Shown here piece after piece: positions 1 to 9,475 of a DNA stretch of 64,000 bases. The notes beneath the pieces are model-generated. The model ran no database searches. It was not told where the DNA came from and saw only the letters and a program-made list of their open reading frames with translations. The translations under genes and the position numbers were made by a program. Source of the stretch: Robiginitomaculum sp. (GTDB lineage Bacteria > Pseudomonadota > Alphaproteobacteria > Caulobacterales > Maricaulaceae); contig JAJFFT010000004.1 in the NCBI GenBank assembly GCA_021776525.1, positions 904,499-968,498 on the forward strand, written 5' to 3'. The first letter of the stretch is position 1; each line of letters opens with the position of its first letter.

Positions 1-703
1 AACACAAAAGGCTGAACCATAAATGTACCGGCCCATTGGCCTTGTCTCTGCGGTCAGCCAGGTAAAAGATCAAGTGAAACAATCCAATAGAGAATAGTAT
101 GCCCAATACCAGTACGTAATAGAGTGACATGGAATCGAGCTTGTTTTGTAAAATTGCCCGGTCCCACAGGGTTATCGGGTGACCGGGGCCGCCATAGGCA
201 TGCGAGAAATTCGCCAGTTGCAAGACCAGAACGCTTTGCCCCGCGCGGGCCGGAAAAATGCGTGATGTATAATTGGGATGGTTTTCTTTGGGGTTGTTCG
301 AGATCGCCCCATTGCCGCCGACCAGAACATCATCAACATACAAACGCCAGACCGCATTGGGCGAAATCAGATGAAATGCCAGATCCCGATTGTACGGGGG
401 CAGTTTGAGGCGCATCCGATATGTGGCAACCCCGCGGGAATGTTTAAAACCCGGTGTATTTTCATTGTTCCACCGTCCCGGCATGGTGACCAGGTCACCT
501 TTATAACGGGCATCAAACTCGGTTGGGCCGACCAACTCGCCCCAGATGACCTCCCATTGTCCGGCCAAGATGAGGGGGCTGTCCTCGATAAACTTCCACT
601 CCGGGGCAAACAAAATCCCGTCTTTAACGCGTTCGGGCATGGTCCGTGCCGGGGCAGTGCACAGGCCGACAAACAGCACAGAAAGGAAAAATGCCCGTAT
701 CAT
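1..703 (-). CDS. 7TMR-DISM-type membrane sensor, 5' part only
   Basis: This open frame starts with ATG at 703 on the minus strand and stays open to the window edge, so about 234 N-terminal residues are visible. They begin with a signal peptide (MIRAFFLSVLFVGLCTAPAR), followed by a beta-rich domain with the features of the extracellular sugar-binding-like domain of 7TMR-DISM receptors (WEVIWGEL, MPGRWNN, WRLYVDDVLVGG). At about residue 205 the first helix of a membrane bundle begins (YYVLVLGILFSIGLFHLIFY). In this family a seven-helix bundle is followed by a cyclase, GGDEF, kinase or phosphatase output domain; that part is outside the window, so the output is unknown. Identification rests on architecture and motif feel. 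Confidence 0.75.
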   Translation of the reverse strand, partial: MIRAFFLSVLFVGLCTAPARTMPERVKDGILFAPEWKFIEDSPLILAGQWEVIWGELVGPTEFDARYKGDLVTMPGRWNNENTPGFKHSRGVATYRMRLKLPPYNRDLAFHLISPNAVWRLYVDDVLVGGNGAISNNPKENHPNYTSRIFPARAGQSVLVLQLANFSHAYGGPGHPITLWDRAILQNKLDSMSLYYVLVLGILFSIGLFHLIFYLADRRDKANGPVHLWFSLLC

Positions 704-864
704 TCTTAGGAATACCTGCCTGACCAATGGGTAGAGAATACACCCTAGCCATTAAAACGTCCAAACGCACGCCCGCCAATACGCAAGATGTCGTATGCGC
801 CAGACGGGGTTGACGCGCATAACCGGGCGCGCATGATTGCGCAAAATATGAGGAAAGGAAGACG

Positions 865-1170
865 ATGATTGTCAGAACATGGCATGGGCGCACGTCATTA
901 AAGGATGCGGACGCCTATGAGGAATTTATGCGGGTTCGGGCCGCGCCGGACTATGCGTCGGTTGAGGGGCTGGTGCAGTTGTTTTTTACGCGCCGGGATG
1001 ATGCGGATTGCGCACACTTTTTACTGGTGACGGTCTGGAAGAATATGGACGCGGTGAAGGCATTCGCCGGTGATGATCCCAGTCTCGCCAAATACTATCC
1101 CGAAGATGATGCATATCTTTTGGAAAAGGAAACCCATTCCCTTAACCACCAGGTATTTTTTACGCGCTGA
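865..1170 (+). CDS. small antibiotic-biosynthesis-monooxygenase-like protein
   Basis: A 101-residue protein with an AGGAAAG ribosome-binding site just before the ATG. The pattern (a beta strand MIVRTWHG, a helix with YEEFMRVRAAP, a strand VQLFFTRRDD, then FLLVTVWKNMDAVKAFAG) is that of a single alpha+beta ferredoxin-like ABM or dimeric alpha/beta barrel domain, usually a small dimer. It has no signal peptide. Its stop codon abuts the stop of the convergent formylglutathione hydrolase gene, with no space for a separate terminator. Substrate unknown; the fold assignment is by pattern only. Confidence 0.6.
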   Translation: MIVRTWHGRTSLKDADAYEEFMRVRAAPDYASVEGLVQLFFTRRDDADCAHFLLVTVWKNMDAVKAFAGDDPSLAKYYPEDDAYLLEKETHSLNHQVFFTR

Positions 1171-2010
1171 TTATGTAACCGCCAGCTCTGCGGCGTGATG
1201 GCGCAAATGGTCATCAATGAAACTGGTAATAAAATAATATGAATGGTCATAGCCATTTTGCATTCGCATAGTCAGTGTTTGCCCGGCGTCTTTACAGGCA
1301 CTTTCAAAAATTTCAGGGCGTAATTGTTCGGTTAGAAAATTATCGGCGTCGCCTTGATCAATCAGGATATGTGCGGGGCTGGGCCGTTTGGCGACCAGTG
1401 CGGCGGCGTCATAGTCCTCCCACAGGCGCTGATCATCGCCCAGATAGCCCGCAAAGGCTTTTCGTCCCCACGGCACCTGCATGGGCGCGCTGATCGGGGC
1501 AAAGGCCGAACAGGTCTTGAACAGGCCCGGATTTTTCAGATGCAGGGTCAAAGCCCCATGACCGCCCATGGAGTGACCGCTAATGCCGATTTTTTGTGCA
1601 TCAATTGGAAAGTTCTGTGTCATCCATGCGGTTAATTCGTCGCGGATATAGGTTTCCATCTGAAAGTTTTTGCCCCATGGGCTTTGGCGGGCGTTCAGGT
1701 AAAACCCTGCGCCTTGTCCAAAATCATACGCCGCGTCATCGGGCACCTGATCGCCGCGCGGACTGGTGTCAGGGGCGATCAGGATCAGGCCCAGCTTGGC
1801 GGCCATGCGTTGTGCCCCAGCCTTGGCGGTAAAATTATCTTCGGTACAGGTCAGACCGGACAGCCATACAAGGGCCGGGCTGGGGCCGTGTTTGGCTTGC
1901 GGCGGCAGAAAGACCGCAACGCGCATATCACAGTCGCAGGCATCCGAGCGATGTGTATAAACGCTCTGCGTGCCGCCAAATACTTTGGTTTGGGAAAGTG
2001 GCTGCATCAA
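1171..2010 (-). CDS. fghA: S-formylglutathione hydrolase
   Basis: This cytosolic esterase hydrolyses S-formylglutathione to formate and glutathione, the second step of glutathione-dependent formaldehyde detoxification. At 279 residues it has normal family length. The nucleophile is in GHSMGG (Ser about 147); the acid is in the DQGDADNF stretch (about 221-223) and the histidine in GYDHSYYF (about 256). The family signature [12 protein letters not shown] is near residue 50. Its start overlaps the end of the preceding dehydrogenase gene by four bases (ATGA), so the two are almost certainly co-transcribed and coupled. The formate made here can feed the formate dehydrogenase and formate-tetrahydrofolate ligase encoded 20 kb away. 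Confidence 0.95.
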   Translation of the reverse strand: MMQPLSQTKVFGGTQSVYTHRSDACDCDMRVAVFLPPQAKHGPSPALVWLSGLTCTEDNFTAKAGAQRMAAKLGLILIAPDTSPRGDQVPDDAAYDFGQGAGFYLNARQSPWGKNFQMETYIRDELTAWMTQNFPIDAQKIGISGHSMGGHGALTLHLKNPGLFKTCSAFAPISAPMQVPWGRKAFAGYLGDDQRLWEDYDAAALVAKRPSPAHILIDQGDADNFLTEQLRPEIFESACKDAGQTLTMRMQNGYDHSYYFITSFIDDHLRHHAAELAVT

Positions 2011-3116
2011 AATTCCACCACACTGCGGATGCTTTCGCCGGCATGCATCAGATCGAAAGCGGTGTTGATTTCCTCCAGTGGCATTTTGTGGGTGATCAGG
2101 TCATCAATATTGATCCGCCCGTCCATATACATATCAACAATACCCGGCACATCGGTGCGCCCACGCGCCCCGCCAAAGGCTGTGCCGCGCCATGATCGCC
2201 CGGTGACCAATTGAAATGGCCGGGTCGAGATTTCTTTACCAGCCCCGGCGACGCCAATAATGATGCTCTCGCCCCAGCCTTTATGACAAGCCTCCAGCGC
2301 GATGCGCATAACATCGGTATTGCCAATACATTCAAAGGTATAATCTGCACCGCCGCCGGTCAGTTCGACCAGATGCCCGGTTAAATCGCCTTTGACATTG
2401 GCCGGATTAACAAAATCGGTCATGCCGAATTTACGGGCCATGGCCTCGCGTGCCGGGTTCAGGTCAACACCGATAATTTGCCCGGCGCCAATCATTTTAA
2501 GGCCCTGAATAACGTTCAGACCAATGCCGCCCAGACCAAACACAATGCAATTGGTATTCGGTTCAACCTTGGCCGTATAGATCACCGCGCCGATACCTGT
2601 GGTCACCCCGCAACCGATATAACAAACCTTGTCAAAGGGGGCGTCTTTGCGAATTTTGGCCAGACTGACTTCGGGCAGAACGGTGAAATTTGAAAACGTG
2701 GAACAGCCCATATAATGCAAAACGGGCTTGCCCTGATAGGTAAACCGCGATGTGCCATTGGGCATGACGCCCCTTCCTTGCGTTTCGCGGACGCTTTGGC
2801 ACAGATTGGTTTTGGGATGCAGGCAATAATCGCATTCGCGGCACTCGGCCGTATAAAGCGGGATGACGTGATCACCAACCGCCAAAGACGTTACGCCTTT
2901 GCCAATTTCGCGCACTATGCCAGCCCCTTCATGGCCTAAAATGGCCGGAAAGGCCCCCTCAGGGTCTTCGCCCGAAAGGGTAAAGGCATCGGTGTGACAA
3001 ATGCCCGTGGCCATAATCTCGACCAGAACTTCGCCGGGTTGTGGCCCGTCGACGTCCACCTCGTCAATGATCAGAGGGCTTCCAGCTTTGATGGCAATGG
3101 CGGCGCGTGACTTCAT
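2007..3116 (-). CDS. frmA: S-(hydroxymethyl)glutathione dehydrogenase, class III alcohol dehydrogenase
   Basis: This zinc NAD-dependent enzyme oxidises the spontaneous formaldehyde-glutathione adduct to S-formylglutathione; it can also act on S-nitrosoglutathione. It has 369 residues, the usual length. Catalytic zinc ligands are Cys about 40 (GICHTD), His about 62 in GHEGAG and the Cys of YIGCGVTTG. The structural zinc site is CRECDYC plus the Cys of TNLC (about 92-106), and the NAD fold has GLGGIG. A GGGG-type ribosome-binding site lies directly before the ATG. It is first in a two-gene operon with fghA. No FrmR-type repressor gene is adjacent. Confidence 0.96.
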   Translation of the reverse strand: MKSRAAIAIKAGSPLIIDEVDVDGPQPGEVLVEIMATGICHTDAFTLSGEDPEGAFPAILGHEGAGIVREIGKGVTSLAVGDHVIPLYTAECRECDYCLHPKTNLCQSVRETQGRGVMPNGTSRFTYQGKPVLHYMGCSTFSNFTVLPEVSLAKIRKDAPFDKVCYIGCGVTTGIGAVIYTAKVEPNTNCIVFGLGGIGLNVIQGLKMIGAGQIIGVDLNPAREAMARKFGMTDFVNPANVKGDLTGHLVELTGGGADYTFECIGNTDVMRIALEACHKGWGESIIIGVAGAGKEISTRPFQLVTGRSWRGTAFGGARGRTDVPGIVDMYMDGRINIDDLITHKMPLEEINTAFDLMHAGESIRSVVEF

Positions 3117-3243
3117 GGTAATCCCCGTGTTTCAGTGGTTGACCAAATATCTTAGATCAAGTTGCGCGTTTCTCAACAGAAGAAAAGCGCCCCATACGCC
3201 TATTTAATCAGGCTGGCGTTTCTTCTCTTGACGTATTATATTT

Positions 3244-3258
3244 GGATATATTATATCC
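3244..3258. promoter_or_regulatory. 15-bp perfect palindrome, possible operator
   Basis: GGATATA-T-TATATCC lies in an AT-rich stretch between the divergent frmA and amidohydrolase genes. The symmetry is perfect over 7-bp arms. It could be an operator or simply a palindromic promoter element; the binding protein is not known. Confidence 0.35.
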
Positions 3259-3312
3259 GTATATAAGCCCATACTGGACTGGCGTCATTGCACGCATTCC
3301 TGTTGATATTGT

Positions 3313-3332
3313 TTGGCACAAAATTGTGCCAA
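3313..3332. promoter_or_regulatory. 20-bp inverted repeat, candidate operator of the amidohydrolase gene
   Basis: TTGGCACAA-AA-TTGTGCCAA has perfect 9-bp arms and a 2-bp centre, the geometry expected for a dimeric repressor site. It is about 65 bp before the amidohydrolase start. The left half resembles a sigma-54 -24 element (TTGGCAC), but the -12 GC is missing, so an operator is the better reading. Confidence 0.45.
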
Positions 3333-3396
3333 TTCGGGGGGAGTCGATCACAAACCCACCCGGCTTGCTCAATGATATGACTAACAAAGGCATTTT

Positions 3397-4875
3397 ATGC
3401 GTTCTCTTGGCCCGTTATCACGAATTTTTCTGTTGCTGGTTGTGCTGGTCCTCGCCGGGACCGCCTTGGTGGTTTTTACCGCGCCTGAAACGCCAAAAAT
3501 ACTCAGCGTGCTGGACGAGACTAACGGCCCCGTTCTGATTAAGAACGTTCGGGTTTTTGACGGGGAGAACCCGGCGCTCATCACCCATGCCGGGGTGTTG
3601 ATTGAAGACGGTACCATCGTTGACTTATTTCAAAGCCCGGCATCATTGTCGAAGGCTTTTCCTGACCAGACCACATTGACCGTTATTGAAGGCAATGACG
3701 GCGTTCTTATGCCGGCTCTTATCGATTTTCATACTCATTTTGGCATGTCTTCGGGGCGGCCGCCCTGGGATTCCTCCATCTTTAACTTGTATCCTGTTCA
3801 ATACGAATATGACGCCTATTTATATGCCGGTATAACCAGTGTGGTTGTCGGCAGCCCCATTGTCGAACCATTCTTTGGCAGTATTGAAGGCGGGCCAAGG
3901 ATTTATACGGCAAGCAAAATTATCACCGCAAAAGACAGCCACCCGGTACCCATGTTAAAGTCCTTGGTGCCTTGGCCATTGCGTAACATGGCCATCAAGA
4001 ACACCGTTCTGGAAATTGGCGACGAACAAAGCGATCCGGGGCGCGTACAGGCATTATTAGAGAATGATACGCACCATACTAAAATCATCATTGATGGGGT
4101 TATCCCACCCGGCATACCAAAGTTGTTAGCCGATGATGTTGCACAGATTATTACCGCCAGTCATGCCCGCAATAAACCGGTTTATGTTCATGCTGCTGAC
4201 CCGATTGACGCTTACCAAGCCGCCAAAGCTGGCGCTGATGTTTTGATGCACGCGCCATATCAAGGTAAATTTGATGAGGAAATGCTCGACTTTTTGTCGG
4301 CCAGCCGGACGCCCGTGGTCACTACGACACAAATCTGGGAATGGATCGACCGGGGCATCAGCAAACAGCCTCCCTTCACACCGCTGGAGCGGACCTTAAT
4401 GGCGCCCGGTACCTATGCGTCGCTGAGTGCAGATTGGACCAAAGGGCTGGACAGTCTGGGGAAGGGCGTCTTTTCGCCCACGTTTGCCCGCACAATCGCA
4501 CCGCAGTTTCATGATAATCTGCGCAGCAATATTCAGGCGATGATCGCCCATGATGTTGTCATGATTGCCGGTACAGATTATGGCGTGCCGGGACTGACAC
4601 CCGGGGCGTCTTTAGTGCGGGAATTACAAAATCTCAGTGCCCTGGGCATACCCAATCTTAAAGTGCTGCAAATGGCGACATCCATACCGGGCAAATTGCT
4701 GGAACCCGATGGGCCCGCATTAGGTGTGGTCCGGCAAAGTGCCTTGGCCGAACTTATACTGCTCGGCGAAAACCCGGTCGAAAACTTGGGCGCGCTGGAC
4801 CGGGTGAGCGTGATCTTCTCCCAAGGAAGAATAATCAAGCGCGCTGTTGCGCTTAGGCGTGATACTGACGAGTGA
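3397..4875 (+). CDS. exported or membrane-anchored amidohydrolase
   Basis: A 492-residue metal-dependent hydrolase of the amidohydrolase superfamily (imidazolonepropionase/prolidase-like branch). The N-terminus has a hydrophobic segment (about residues 10-28) without an obvious cleavage site, so it is a signal anchor or signal peptide. After a small composite domain (VLIKNVRVFDGEN), the barrel begins with the metal-binding HxH in DFHTHFG (about 110-114). Further metal ligands are the His in VYVHAADP and the Asp in AGTDYG. The C-terminal strand segment re-forms the composite sheet (LILLGENPVENL). The substrate is unknown; a cyclic imide, lactam or N-acyl compound in the periplasm is plausible. 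Two palindromes lie upstream. Confidence 0.82.
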   Translation: MRSLGPLSRIFLLLVVLVLAGTALVVFTAPETPKILSVLDETNGPVLIKNVRVFDGENPALITHAGVLIEDGTIVDLFQSPASLSKAFPDQTTLTVIEGNDGVLMPALIDFHTHFGMSSGRPPWDSSIFNLYPVQYEYDAYLYAGITSVVVGSPIVEPFFGSIEGGPRIYTASKIITAKDSHPVPMLKSLVPWPLRNMAIKNTVLEIGDEQSDPGRVQALLENDTHHTKIIIDGVIPPGIPKLLADDVAQIITASHARNKPVYVHAADPIDAYQAAKAGADVLMHAPYQGKFDEEMLDFLSASRTPVVTTTQIWEWIDRGISKQPPFTPLERTLMAPGTYASLSADWTKGLDSLGKGVFSPTFARTIAPQFHDNLRSNIQAMIAHDVVMIAGTDYGVPGLTPGASLVRELQNLSALGIPNLKVLQMATSIPGKLLEPDGPALGVVRQSALAELILLGENPVENLGALDRVSVIFSQGRIIKRAVALRRDTDE

Positions 4876-4942
4876 ACACGATCGGCTTTCTGCCTCTATA
4901 TGATGAAAAGGGTGGGGCGTTAGCACTATCCACTCTCAGTCC

Positions 4943-5113
4943 ATGGCGAGCAAATACGATCTTGGGGGGAATAACTTTGTGTTGCCAGTTCACGAAAAAC
5001 CTCAAACCATGGAAGCCGTACAAAAGCGATTATTAGAGGCCCCCGGATTTGATGCGTACTTGCCCGGTTTTCTTTTTAATACGTTGGCCCAGATCAAGGA
5101 AGATTTTGCTTAA
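4943..5113 (+). CDS. 56-residue hypothetical ORF, possibly a gene remnant
   Basis: A short open frame reading MASKYDLGGNNFVLP at its start and ending in FLFNTLAQIKEDFA. The composition looks protein-like (amphipathic C-terminal half), but there is no clear ribosome-binding site and I recognise no family. It lies between the amidohydrolase gene and tRNA-Arg and could be the tail of a gene that has been lost. Confidence 0.3.
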   Translation: MASKYDLGGNNFVLPVHEKPQTMEAVQKRLLEAPGFDAYLPGFLFNTLAQIKEDFA

Positions 5114-5224
5114 GGCTGGACGTTTGCAGATACCACTCCCGCGCCCCATTTCAGGGGTTGAAAGTTTGCGCGCCAATTGCGCGCCAGTAAGCATCTTTCA
5201 AAACCGCTAACCCATAGAAAAGAA

Positions 5225-5301
<77 letters not shown>

Positions 5302-5364
5302 AATCATGGTCAATGTCATGACATTGTGCCGGTGCGCGTGGTGTAGCGCGCCATGCAGGTGATC

Positions 5365-6348
5365 TCAAGCGCTTTTCGCTGTGGAGGAGGGCGTGTCCTG
5401 ATTGTTGTAGGTCAGGGCCAGGAACACGTCTTCCAGATCGGGTTCTTCGGTCTGAAGGTCGGCAATTCGGATGTTGGCCGTGCGCACTTGTTCAATCAGA
5501 TCCGCGACCGATTGTTGGCCAAACTGATAGGTAATGGCCAGCGATCCATCATCACGAATGATAGCATCGTAGGCGCTAAGGTTTTCTGGCACGACGGATA
5601 ATGGCTCGATGGGGTCGATCACCAGGGTCTTGTGATCAAGACGTTTTAGAAGATCATCCTTGCGCTCACAGGCGACGACCTCTCCATGATTGATAATGGC
5701 AATCTGATCACATAATTCCTGCGCTTCTTCGAGGTAATGGGTGGTCAAAATGATGGTTGAGCCACGGGCATGCAGCTCGCGCACATAATCCCACAGTTGC
5801 CTTCGTAATTCGATGTCAACGCCTGCGGTGGGCTCGTCAAGCACCAGGACGGGCGGATTATGGACCAGCGCCTTGGCGATCAGCAGGCGGCGCTTCATAC
5901 CGCCCGAAAGCTCGCGTACATAGGCATTGGCTTTGTCGGCCAGCCCCATGGCGTAGAGGATTTCCATCGAGCGACGTTCCCGCTTGGGTACACCATAAAA
6001 CCCGGCCTGAAACTCGAGGCTTTCCAGCGGCGAGAAAAATGGGTCCATGTTAATTTCTTGTGGGACAACACCAATGGCGGCGCGGGCCTGGCGTGGGTCT
6101 TTGTCGATATCAAAATCCCAGATCCGGCCAATGCCTGATGTCTTTTTGGTCAGGCCGGCAAGAATGTTGATCAGCGTGGACTTTCCGGCGCCATTGGGGC
6201 CCAAAAGCCCAAAAATAGAGCCGCGCGGGATTTGCAGGCTTACACCTTTAAGCGCTTCCATGGGCGCGGTCTTGCGCCGGCCGGGATATGTTTTGCGCAA
6301 ATCCACTGTTTCCAGAGCGAAATCAGGTGTTGTGGTGATAAAACTCAA
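5365..6348 (-). CDS. ABC transporter ATP-binding protein (DrrA/CcmA-like)
   Basis: A 327-residue ATPase of the multidrug/antibiotic-export or lipid-type ABC family. It shows Walker A (GPNGAGKS), the Q-loop region ([11 protein letters not shown]), the signature LSGGMKR, Walker B ([10 protein letters not shown]) and the switch His (TTHYLEEA), followed by a C-terminal extension typical of DrrA-like proteins. A GAGGGAC ribosome-binding site precedes the start. No permease gene follows: tRNA-Arg is next downstream, and the neighbours upstream are unrelated, so the membrane partner must be encoded elsewhere. The transported substrate cannot be inferred. Confidence 0.92.
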   Translation of the reverse strand: MSFITTTPDFALETVDLRKTYPGRRKTAPMEALKGVSLQIPRGSIFGLLGPNGAGKSTLINILAGLTKKTSGIGRIWDFDIDKDPRQARAAIGVVPQEINMDPFFSPLESLEFQAGFYGVPKRERRSMEILYAMGLADKANAYVRELSGGMKRRLLIAKALVHNPPVLVLDEPTAGVDIELRRQLWDYVRELHARGSTIILTTHYLEEAQELCDQIAIINHGEVVACERKDDLLKRLDHKTLVIDPIEPLSVVPENLSAYDAIIRDDGSLAITYQFGQQSVADLIEQVRTANIRIADLQTEEPDLEDVFLALTYNNQDTPSSTAKSA

Positions 6349-6436
6349 TGTATGTCCCTCAATACGAAACGTTGACCTTGGGCCTGTGCTGCATAAGTAT
6401 GCATTAGACAGGCAAACGGCAATGCGGGATTCGCAA

Positions 6437-6631
6437 ATGACAACAGCTTCGCAACAAAAAGGTCAAAATACTGACCTTCCGCCGCATAAAACGGTATATG
6501 TTGATACTGACCGCATAGCCTGTGATGGCGGCGGTGGTGCTTTGGGCCATCCCAAGGTTTATTATGATCTGGATGATAAGGGCGAGGCCCATTGTTTTTA
6601 TTGCTGTGCGCATTTTATCCGCAAGGCATAA
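6437..6631 (+). CDS. zinc-finger CHCC domain protein
   Basis: A 64-residue protein with the CHCC zinc-ligand pattern: Cys in IACDGGGG, His in LGHPKVYY, then CFYC near the C-terminus. In mitochondria this fold is NDUFS6 of complex I, and many alphaproteobacteria carry a stand-alone short form. ATG at 6437 is chosen because the family begins just before the conserved [24 protein letters not shown] core; an in-frame ATG at 6422 would add five residues. It is divergent from the ABC ATPase gene. Confidence 0.85.
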   Translation: MTTASQQKGQNTDLPPHKTVYVDTDRIACDGGGGALGHPKVYYDLDDKGEAHCFYCCAHFIRKA

Positions 6632-6709
6632 CCATTTTAACCACGTTGATCCGCGATCTTGAACAGGCCACCTGATGAGGGCGCAGGCTTGTCATGGCTG
6701 TTGCTTGAA

Positions 6710-7951
6710 TTAGTGCGGGTACGGGACCGTATAAAGTCCGTGTGATTCATCACCCACAGTGGCCAGATACAATGCATCCCTGCCCGGAATAACAACCGAA
6801 ATATCTGTCACAACTGAACCGTCATGCCCGGTATAAAAGACCGGCGTGCCTGCGTCCGGGCTAAGCGCCAGAATGCTGGTTTCTTTTGAAACCGGCATTA
6901 AGCCTGACGGTAAACGCAACAGGATATGTTTGATCCACGGGGTTTTGTGAATTTTATCAATTGTTGCAGAGCGTTGTTTAAGCATGCCAATCCATATTCG
7001 CCCCTGGGCGTCACGGTCCAGGCCATCGGGCATGCCCGGCAGGTTTTCCAAAACTGTTTCGGACTGGTCCGCTTTGGGACCGGTGAGATATAGGCGTAAT
7101 AATCTGAACTTTACGGTCTCGGTGACCAACAGGCTTTTATCGCGACCATCTTCGCCGGTCTCTACCAGGATGCCATCAGGAAAGGTAAAGTTCTGGGCCA
7201 CCACTGAGGTTATCCCGGTATCCATATCATAGCGCCAGACCTGGCCGTTTTGCCCAAGGGAAATGGCCTCGCGAAAGGTGCCGCCGCCGCCCATGCTGGG
7301 GGTGCCATAGGCAAAGGGCTCGGTGAAATAAATTCTGCGCCCATCGGCGCTGACGTCAAGGTCATTACAAAAGGCCAGGGGGCGGGCGGTGCTACCTCGT
7401 GTCTTGTTTTGATCAAGACGCGGGGCATCGCCATCACGATAAACAATCGCTTCGCCGTCGGTTTTGGGTAAAACAGGCACATCAAGCACCAGTGGAACTA
7501 TAGCTTTGGTTTGGATATCAATACTATAGAGGCCAACCCGTTCGGCCGAAGGGTAGTCTTCTCCATAGAGATATGAGGCGCAAAAGTATATCACATTGTC
7601 ATCGTCTGGCGCGCGGCGCGCGCCGGCAGGCATAAGGGGGGCATCGACAAACCGACGAGCCGTTTTAGAGGCCAGATCAACCTCCCAGAACCATCCATCA
7701 ATGGCTGAAACATAGGCCAGTGTTTCGTCCGCGTTGAACACAACTTCATCATAAGGGGGCAGGTCCATGGCGCTTTTTCGGGCTGATGTCGCGATATAGT
7801 CCGCGCCGGCTGTGACGTCTGTAATTGATGACGGGACCGGACCAAATATAACCGGTTTGCCAACTTTCACGGCTTTGTGTGGTGTGCTGATCACCCATAA
7901 AGCGGCAATGATAATGCCCAAAGTAACAGCAAAAATTTTCAAAATGCGCAT
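6710..7951 (-). CDS. SMP-30/strictosidine-synthase-like beta-propeller protein
   Basis: A 413-residue protein with an N-terminal membrane segment (about 5-22: IFAVTLGIIIAALWVIST), followed by repeated blade motifs of a six-bladed propeller: DEVVFNADETLAYVSAIDG, CNDLDVSADGRRIYFTE, FPDGILV, MPDGLDRDAQGRIWIG. The NDL and PDG blades match the calcium-binding core of SMP-30/gluconolactonase and strictosidine-synthase-like hydrolases. These are usually lactonases or esterases; the substrate here is unknown. The N-terminal anchor suggests it faces the periplasm. It is monocistronic, followed by a gap before the zinc-finger gene. Confidence 0.78.
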   Translation of the reverse strand: MRILKIFAVTLGIIIAALWVISTPHKAVKVGKPVIFGPVPSSITDVTAGADYIATSARKSAMDLPPYDEVVFNADETLAYVSAIDGWFWEVDLASKTARRFVDAPLMPAGARRAPDDDNVIYFCASYLYGEDYPSAERVGLYSIDIQTKAIVPLVLDVPVLPKTDGEAIVYRDGDAPRLDQNKTRGSTARPLAFCNDLDVSADGRRIYFTEPFAYGTPSMGGGGTFREAISLGQNGQVWRYDMDTGITSVVAQNFTFPDGILVETGEDGRDKSLLVTETVKFRLLRLYLTGPKADQSETVLENLPGMPDGLDRDAQGRIWIGMLKQRSATIDKIHKTPWIKHILLRLPSGLMPVSKETSILALSPDAGTPVFYTGHDGSVVTDISVVIPGRDALYLATVGDESHGLYTVPYPH

Positions 7952-8306
7952 TTTTGATATTCCCCCACGTGGTGGTGGTTACCATAGCCATGAGCCGGTA
8001 AAAGAGTAAATAGGTGAGGGGGGGCATTTTACTTGTCATATAGAGAAAAGTTACTGTAATCAATATGATGCGTGTATATTCCATCTAAATGCATTAGCGC
8101 TATTTCCTCCTTTTTTGCGCACACGTTTTAGTGACGGAGGCCCGTCACCATAAGACGTTTGAGTCTGTTGAAATATGATGTTCTCTTTCAAAGTAGACGG
8201 CGCAGAATACCTATACGCGTGTGCTTCTTATTGACAATCGATATATATTGATAAACAATAATTTCTGCCTCTTAGCTGCGCTTTAGAACCTGCATGGAGC
8301 TTATTG
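7952..8306. other. intergenic region with a small hairpin
   Basis: No gene is supported here. The stretch holds a TGACGG-AGGC-CCGTCA hairpin around 8130-8150 and becomes AT-rich toward the DUF4386 gene. Base composition changes at this point, which I take as the start of an accessory segment. Confidence 0.5.
8231..8259 (+). promoter_or_regulatory. candidate sigma-70 promoter of the DUF4386 gene
   Basis: A perfect TTGACA is followed 17 bp later by AACAAT (four of six -10 positions), about 47 bp before the start codon. The spacer is AT-rich. Confidence 0.4.
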
Positions 8307-9035
8307 ATGGTTGACACATTTGAAATGACATCACGCCCCATTCTAAAGTCCAGAATAGCTGGTTTGCTTTACTTGGCGGTTATAGCAGGGGGGCTTTTTG
8401 CTGAGATAGGCGTGCGCCAGCAACTCATTGTTGCAGGGGACCCATCGGGTACAGCTCTAAACATATTGGCCAATGAAAGCTTGTTCCGTGCCGGGTTGGC
8501 CATCAATCTTGCCTACCTGCTCTGCAATATTCCATTTGCTGTCCTGTTTTTCGAAATTTTCAAGCCTGTAAACAGTATGTTGGCACGGCTGATGATGATG
8601 GGGATTTTAGTCACAACAGCTATCGAGGCGGCAAATCTATTTCATATGCTGGATGCACTTGATCACCTCACCGGTTCTTTTCAAACGGGACTGACGTTGG
8701 CACAGCGCCATGACCTTGCATATGCCTCCTTACAAGGCTTTGCTTCGGGCTTTGCCGTGAGCCTCGCCTTCTTTGGGGGAGTCTGTCTTCTCTATGGCTG
8801 GCTGATCTTCGAATCTCGTTTTCTTCCAGGACTTATCGGCGTGCTTATCACGCTTGCGGGCATCTGTTATCTCATCAACAGCTTTGCTCTATTTCTGGCA
8901 CCTGAATTCGCACAATCCTTGTTTCCATATATTCTGCTCCCCAGCTTTGTTGGTGAATTGAGTCTGGCGCTATGGCTGACCGTGATGGGTGTGAAAAGTG
9001 CTCATGCTTCGCCGTCTAAAAAGAGGGGCCTTTGA
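8307..9035 (+). CDS. DUF4386 integral membrane protein
   Basis: A 242-residue protein with about six hydrophobic helices (IAGLLYLAVIAGGLFAEIGV, INLAYLLCNIPFAVLFFEIF, LMMMGILVTTAIEAANLF, FAVSLAFFGGVCLLYGWLIF and two more). The length, the N-terminal RIAGLLYLA and the helix pattern fit DUF4386, a family without known biochemical function. ATG at 8307 with TGGAG upstream is preferred over the TTG three bases before. The next gene overlaps its stop (TGATG), so both are co-translated and likely function together in the membrane. Confidence 0.75.
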   Translation: MVDTFEMTSRPILKSRIAGLLYLAVIAGGLFAEIGVRQQLIVAGDPSGTALNILANESLFRAGLAINLAYLLCNIPFAVLFFEIFKPVNSMLARLMMMGILVTTAIEAANLFHMLDALDHLTGSFQTGLTLAQRHDLAYASLQGFASGFAVSLAFFGGVCLLYGWLIFESRFLPGLIGVLITLAGICYLINSFALFLAPEFAQSLFPYILLPSFVGELSLALWLTVMGVKSAHASPSKKRGL

Positions 9036-9457
9036 TGTCACAAGTCACGGCTGTTCTCGACTTGAAAGCGCCCATTGCAACATGGCGGCTCTGGCTGCTC
9101 AGGGCAGGTTATTTATTGCTTACCGTCGGTATGGGAACACAGATCATTCCCGTATTCTTTGACCATCAACCCGCGACTCTTGACGAGGGAATCGTCAACT
9201 CCATGCTACTCGCCATGGTCATCTTGTGCGCGGTCGGGCTCCGCTATCCACTAAAAATGCTCCCCATTCTGTTTTGGGAGATAATCTGGAAAACGGCATG
9301 GCTGTTGACAGTTGCGCTACCTGAACTGCAGAGCAGTGAAATAGATGAAAACACGGCTTCGGTCGCCTTCGCGTGTGCGCTTGTCGTCATCGTTTATGCT
9401 GTAGTGCCGTGGGATTATGCCTTTCGGACTTATGTCGTATCGAAACGCGATGCTTAA
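9035..9457 (+). CDS. four-helix membrane protein, unknown
   Basis: A 140-residue protein with about four predicted membrane helices (LLRAGYLLLTVGMGTQIIPV, NSMLLAMVILCAVGL, ILFWEIIWKTAWLLTVAL, VAFACALVVIVYAVVPWDYA). It is translationally coupled to the DUF4386 gene by a TGATG overlap. I recognise no family with confidence. The pair may be a horizontally acquired cassette, as it precedes repeat and IS remnants. Confidence 0.6.
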   Translation: MSQVTAVLDLKAPIATWRLWLLRAGYLLLTVGMGTQIIPVFFDHQPATLDEGIVNSMLLAMVILCAVGLRYPLKMLPILFWEIIWKTAWLLTVALPELQSSEIDENTASVAFACALVVIVYAVVPWDYAFRTYVVSKRDA

Positions 9458-9475
9458 GCTCATTGCCCAATCACA

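Noticed and set aside
3313..3332. Sigma-54 promoter (TTGGCAC at -24)
   Set aside because: The -12 GC element is not present at the right distance; perfect dyad symmetry favours an operator.
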